Assembly (NCBI GenBank): GCA_039619475.1
Contig: CM077115.1
Span: 536,704,315-536,768,314 of the forward strand
Source: Icerya purchasi
Taxonomy: Eukaryota > Arthropoda > Insecta > Hemiptera > Monophlebidae
DNA length: 64,000 bases
Reading direction: 5' to 3'
Position 1 is the stretch's first letter; every line of letters begins with the position of its first letter. A program made the translations under genes and the position numbers. Shown here piece by piece: positions 59,728 to 64,000 of this stretch. Under the pieces are notes generated by a model. That model worked only from the letters and a program-made list of their open reading frames with translations. It did no database searches and had not been told where the DNA came from.

Positions 59728-60970
59728 TGTTTTTTATTGGCAAACTTTCTGTTATTTTATTAGCAAGCTTTGTTATTCTTATTTTTGTGGAATGGTCATT
59801 TATAACAGAATAGACCGATTTCAGCTGATTAAGAACCGTTTGGGATGAGTTAATCGGAATATTAAGTTTGCTAAACAGTCGTTGTACAGACGCGGTCTTA
59901 TTGTTGTAGAGAATTAGCGCAAGTATTTTGTCAAATGATACGCTTTCTTTCAGCGTTTTTTGGTAGTTTTCTATTTGTTGTTTGGCCGGCAGTAAATTAG
60001 TTCTTAATTTCTTTCTTTCCTCACTTTCTTCTTTTTTCTTCTTTTGTGGTTTCGCTTTAGTGCTATTCTACCCGCTAACAGTTGAGGAGGAAGAATTGTC
60101 CGATAGATTACGTTTGAGTCCCTTATTATTTTCCGCAACTGAATTAGTTTGCTTTGCTCCGGCTTCGGCAGAAGTGGAAAGCAGGGATATTTTTACTAAG
60201 CTTTGGAAGCTGGAGGCATCTTGGTCAGTTGAATCTTGTTCTGCATCGTTAGTTAAGCTTGTGTCAGTGCTGAAGCGGCGTTCTAAATTTACGTTCCCTT
60301 TTTGGGACGTAGTACTACCGTCAGATTAATTTCCAGAAAATTCCATCACTTCTTCTTCCTCTTTTTCAGGACAGTTGTTATTGGAGTGATCTCTTGATTT
60401 GCATGCGCTACACCATCTATCATCGGTGGAAAGGAAGATTCTAAATGTTTCATTATCGTAGCTGATGCTTAACGATTCAGCGAGATTTCCCGTATCATCA
60501 TTAGGGGGTTGTATGTACAACTGCCGACGGAAGCTTTTAATATGTTTTAAATCGTTGTCGTTTAGTCCAGCCTTCATGAAAGTAATTAGAGAGGTTATTT
60601 TTACGTTAGCCATTGTTAAAGCATCATGGACAATTGCGTGCGGAATATGAGGAGAAACGTTAGAGATTACGAGGCGTTTGGTCGGGTTAATTAATTTGCG
60701 GACGCGGATGAGTACATTGTTAACTGGAATTGAGGTGTGATTTTTAGCAAACTGATCAGCTATTTCTATTGTCTTTAAATATACGCAGACGCGATTATTA
60801 GATATACGAGAGGAAAAGATAATGTTGGACGGATGAATAATTTGGCCCAGAGCGGCGATGTAATCTCTGAATTTAATGTTGTCTACGGCATGGAGTATGA
60901 TTGCCTGATCCCGGGACGGGAAGAATTCGGTTTAAGTGACAGAGCTGTATGTTGGTTGTGTGCTCGTCAT
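59714..60970 (-). pseudogene. LINE ORF1 (gag-like RNA-binding protein) with three in-frame stops
   Basis: From ATG at 60970 the frame runs 418 codons to TAA at 59716-59714. Stops interrupt it at codons 13 (60934-60932), 215 (60328-60326) and 301 (60070-60068); no frameshift is needed. Features: an RRM-like N-terminal half (AIILHAVDNIKFRDYIAALG, NRVCVYLKTIEIADQFAKN), a segment KRLVISNVSPHIPHAIVHDA, one zinc knuckle WCSACKSRDHSNNNCPE, then a Ser-rich and Lys-rich tail (KPQKKKKESEERKK). The stop lies inside the first codons of ORF2 (ATGCCGATGAATAA). Confidence 0.88.
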
Positions 60971-61074
60971 GTTGCCATAACGGCACGCTACCGTGCGGAT
61001 GACGTTATCTATCGAAGTAAAACGGTATCACTGTATAATAGATATAAATGAAACGATCTTACCCGAGGTGATAA

Positions 61075-62295
61075 GCAATTGTTCTTTCGATGACGGAATT
61101 TTATCGCGTAATCGAAAAACAATTAAAACTTTAAACGGCGAAATATAATCGCACTTATTACAACTTAACTTATATCTTATCACTAGTGATAAGAACGCAC
61201 AAAACACGAGTAACTTTTCATAGGTATTTCTTTGAAGTTGGGTAGTAGAAGTAATTTTGAATTGTTTTCTTAGATCATCTAATGAGGAACAGTTGAATAT
61301 TATGTGATGTATGTCATCAAGAACATTTTTTTTTGCAATGTTTACAGTTTGGATTGTTTTCTATCTTAAACCTATGGAGATATTCCCCAATGGCACCATG
61401 TTCGCTCGGAATTTGTGTATTAAAAAAGGTTATAAATGGATTTTTTATCTTGAGTTTTTCTTTGATTTCTGGGAAGAAATTGTAAGTTTTTTGACCAGTG
61501 CAATCCGCATCCCAGCGAGATTACCAAATATTAATAATTTTTGTATTTATACGATGTTTGAGTATTTTGATAGTGGGCGATGTTCCCAATTCCCCAGTAG
61601 GATCATAATTTTCAAAAAACCTTAATGATTTAATTAGACTTAGATTTTTAACAATTCTGTATTTTGAGACTACTGCATTACCTATTAGAAAGAGGTCTAA
61701 AGGCATTATGTTAAAGATGACACATGCAGCAGAGGAAGGAGCGGTTCTGTACAAAGAGGCAATGTTTAATAAGTATTTCCTTTGATGCTTATTGACTTTA
61801 TTAAGAATTTTATTATTTAGGTAAACACAAGAGCCATAACTATATATATGGCTTGGATTATTCCTTTGTACAGAATACTCCTTTCCTTGTGACACATTCC
61901 ATAGGTATTTGGTAATATTTTTTTAATAGCTTATTGTAAATTTTAACACATTTATTATTTATTTCTTCTAAGTGAGCAGAGAAATTCATTTCACGGTCTA
62001 TTACAATTCCCCGGTACTTCAATTTATTAACTATCTGTACAGGTTGACCTGAGATAAGTTTTAGTCTACTAATTTATTAACTGAAAGACTGCGCTTGCCA
62101 AATATAATGGATTTACATTTTTCAATAGAGAAGGTAAGACCCATTTCTTCCAGCTCAGACTCTAATTTTTGACAAACCTATTCAACTTTTATTAAATTAG
62201 TAAATTTTTCTAATCGAAATAAAATTGATAAATCGTCGGCATATGATAATAAAGTTGTTTCTATGTTTGTGAGCTTGCACAGTTGTTCGACGCTG
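61075..62295 (-). mobile_element. 5'-truncated LINE relic, second element beside the first
   Basis: Minus strand: LCKLTNIETTLLSYADDLSI with an intact YADD (62285-62220), MGLTFSIEKCKSIIFGKRSL, the thumb LNKVNKHQRKYLLNIASLYR and APSSAACVIFNIMPLDL (61810-61690), then a terminal zinc motif NPNCKHCKK...DDIHHIIFNC (61370-61280). It is shifted in several places. It differs in sequence from the element at 56-61 kb, so it is an independent older insertion. Its left end is approximate. Confidence 0.8.
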
Positions 62296-62296
62296 T

Positions 62297-62388
62297 TATG
62301 CATTAGGCTTAGTACCATTATGAAATTCACAATCCATGATACTCTATTAAGGATATATAGGACTTGCTTTACTTTACTTACTTAAAAG
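62297..62388 (+). repeat. Interspersed repeat, copy 3 of 3 (3' part)
   Basis: GCATTAGGCTTAGTACCATT and ACAATCCATGATACTCT, with a TTTACTTTACTTAC tail, match the second half of copy 1 near 19550-19640. It abuts the truncated LINE. Confidence 0.7.
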
Positions 62389-62740
62389 TATTACACGGTA
62401 AACGGACGACTGATAGATATCACGCCGCAATTATGATTTCCAAAAAAAAAAGAGGAGAGGATTTCTAATAGAATTATCCGTTATAAATAAATTGTCGACG
62501 TGCAAAAGATTAATAATTTTAAAAAAATGTGAAACTGTCACTTCTGTAAAAGCATCGTACATGTTACTTCTAGTTACTTTCGAAATTCATAATTAAATTT
62601 TTATAACCCCCACTTAATCATAAATGCGCGAAATTCAACGCTTGATTTTTCTTCTCTTCTTCTTCTTGCTCAGATTTTTTTATTTTTGAATATTAAAAGT
62701 CGCCACAAAAGTTATATCCTAATAAGTGCCTTTTTCTTCC

Positions 62741-62948
62741 TTTTATACCTTTATAGAATCGTTAACTTTTATACCTTTATAGAATCGTTAACTTTTATAC
62801 CTTTATAGAATCGTTAACTTTTATACCTTTATAGAATCGTTAACTTTTATACCTTTATAGAATCGTTAACTTTTATACCTTTATAGAATCGTTAACTTTT
62901 ATACCTTTATAGAATCGTTAACTTTTATACCTTTATAGAATTGTTAAC
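62741..62948. repeat. Eight tandem copies of a 26-bp unit
   Basis: Eight units of exactly 26 bp (starting TTTTATACCTTTATAGAATC and ending GTTAAC). Seven are identical; the eighth differs by one base (GAATT for GAATC). A near-perfect array means recent expansion, so copy number probably varies between individuals. Confidence 0.97.
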
Positions 62949-63085
62949 ATTTATTCGGATTGTAAACCGTTTATTTTAAAAATATTGCGCGCTGTTATAT
63001 TACGAAATTTGATTTTTCCGACAAATCATTGGAAATATTTTTATAATTACATCGATAATAAAATTTCGGTGCATTTTACACATTA

Positions 63086-63917
63086 AGGTGGGATTCCTAT
63101 ATCGCGTCAGACGCACAAGGGCATTATTTGTATTACGCCTGCGACTACCGCAAATGGCTCAGTTGTAAAGTCAGTAACCGATTGATTTTTGAGTACAATT
63201 TTGTATTAGAATTATCTTTATAAGAAAATGAAGATGAAGAGATTTTACCGCAGGAATTATGAAAAGAGCAGAACGCTGAGGTTCATCCGGTATTTATGTC
63301 ACGGATATTAAGAAAGGATATTATAATAGACTTTTCCAAAGTCATTTAATACTATATGACAAAAAATATCGGGGCGTTTTTTCCAGTTAAATTTTAAGCA
63401 ATTTAATTATGTTATTAATTTAATAAAACGAAATATCAAAAATAATTCGTCAGAAAGATACACATGTACCCCATAGTTGTGGAGGGATAATTAACCGTAA
63501 CGCTAAGGTAAATATGTTTTAAAAAGTTTTTAATTGTATTCTATAAATTCAAATTTTGTGCATTATTTTAAAAGAATTAGCTCGAATCAGGCGATACTTC
63601 AGCAGTAATATTATAATCGTGTGCACCGCAAACTGATGAATTATTGCTAATGCAGTTTACCATCTTCTCCGATCACAAATAACACTTTTTGATTCATTAC
63701 TTTTCCAAACCCAGACAATATAAACAAAATAAAACTTCCTTCGCCGATTACTTATGCATCTGCGTGTCCGAATTGCTCTCAAAGCAGTATAGCCAGGCGG
63801 CTATTCTCACTCAGCGGCTCACGCAAACTGTTGGCGCGTGTAAAGAATCAGTCTCATTACTTTCCACTATACTGTATAGCAGTGTCTTGCGTCTGACGCG
63901 CTATAGAAATTTCACCT
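63086..63917. mobile_element. 832-bp TIR element without transposase (non-autonomous)
   Basis: The left end AGGTGGGATTCCTATATCGC followed by GTCAGACGC (63086 on) is matched at 26 of 30 positions by the complemented right end (AGGTGAAATTTCTATAGCGC then GTCAGACGC, ending 63917). TA flanks both sides (63084-63085 and 63918-63919). No transposase motif was found inside. A small Tc1/mariner-type MITE is likely. Confidence 0.75.
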
Positions 63918-64000
63918 TAGCAATTCCTTGGAAAAAGTGTGTTTACACAATATATTGTGAAGTTTTAAAAAAAATAAAATAAAACTCTGGCCGTTGCAGT

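Larger units (their letters stand above)
56019..61070 (-). mobile_element. Nearly full-length LINE with two ORFs, RNase H and poly-A tail; broken
   Basis: Poly-T at 56019-56040 on + is the A-tail. The element reads minus from about 61070 and has a gag-like ORF1, then ORF2 with APE endonuclease, reverse transcriptase, RNase H and a CCHC-type end. ORF1 and ORF2 overlap by 14 nt. The order matches the I/LOA-like LINEs; the clade is inferred. It sits antisense in the HDAC4 intron after 55258. The 5' end is approximate, because the next LINE relic begins at once, and no target duplication was identified. Confidence 0.9.

Noticed and set aside
63140..63200. tRNA-like A box (TGGCTCAGTTG) inside the 63.1-kb element
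   Set aside because: No convincing B box follows, so I did not list a SINE.
63689..63982. 97-codon + strand frame near the right edge
   Set aside because: Crosses the right terminus of the TIR element and has no recognisable domain.
55259..64000. Search for the next HDAC4 exon (DVHHGNG)
   Set aside because: No segment encoding it with splice sites was found; the exon most likely lies beyond the window.

Overview
This is an AT-rich window from an animal nuclear genome, almost certainly an insect and possibly a hymenopteran. The evidence is small exons with GT-AG splice sites, introns of several kilobases, mariner transposons, and many decayed LINE retrotransposons. The order of insect is inferred, not shown. 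No bacterial operon, CRISPR array, rRNA or confident tRNA gene is visible.

One host gene runs through the window on the + strand. It is a class IIa histone deacetylase of the HDAC4/5/7/9 type. Thirteen exons between 9938 and 55258 splice into one uninterrupted frame of 1851 nt (617 codons), with phases matching at every junction. A probable earlier exon lies at 3521. The exons carry the first 14-3-3 site (RKTASEPNL, split by a 7.4-kb intron), the basic nuclear-localisation stretch, the second 14-3-3 site (LGRTQSAPL), a third 14-3-3-like site (LARAFSSP), and the first half of the deacetylase domain (CxCG...SSHPEH, then PPGHHAE, then ILIVDW). The start of the gene, with the Q-rich and MEF2-binding region, and the rest of the catalytic domain (from DVHHGNG onward in homologues) are not in the window.

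Nearly everything else is intronic mobile DNA. (a) LINEs: an antisense relic at 575-2640; a nearly full-length broken element at 56041-61070; an adjacent relic at 61075-62295; five remnants of one pyrimidine-rich family with a shared C-terminal signature (10.8-11.1, 13.4-13.7, 25.2-29.1, 41.5-42.4 and 45.0-47.4 kb); and a second kind of reverse-transcriptase relic at 37.2-37.85 kb. (b) Tc1/mariner: a decayed copy at 7705-8939, a C-terminal scrap near 12.2 kb, and a young copy at 38577-39894 with perfect 29-bp terminal repeats and one nonsense codon. (c) A 1.0-kb MULE-like element at 22656-23679 with an 8-bp target duplication; it encodes a FLYWCH zinc finger joined to a MULE-like tail, with no catalytic core. 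(d) Small TIR, fold-back and hairpin elements at 18.67, 20.4, 30.35, 49.8 and 63.1 kb. (e) A-tailed retroposed inserts with target duplications at 22.35 and 29.94 kb, and a tRNA-like SINE scrap near 18.2 kb. (f) Tandem arrays with 10-, 26-, 30- and about 340-bp units, and many microsatellites.

I do not see a clearly new multi-gene system. The most unusual object is the FLYWCH element, whose ends carry eight oriented CCCGAA motifs. That arrangement suggests a DNA-binding-only deletion derivative able to recognise its own termini.
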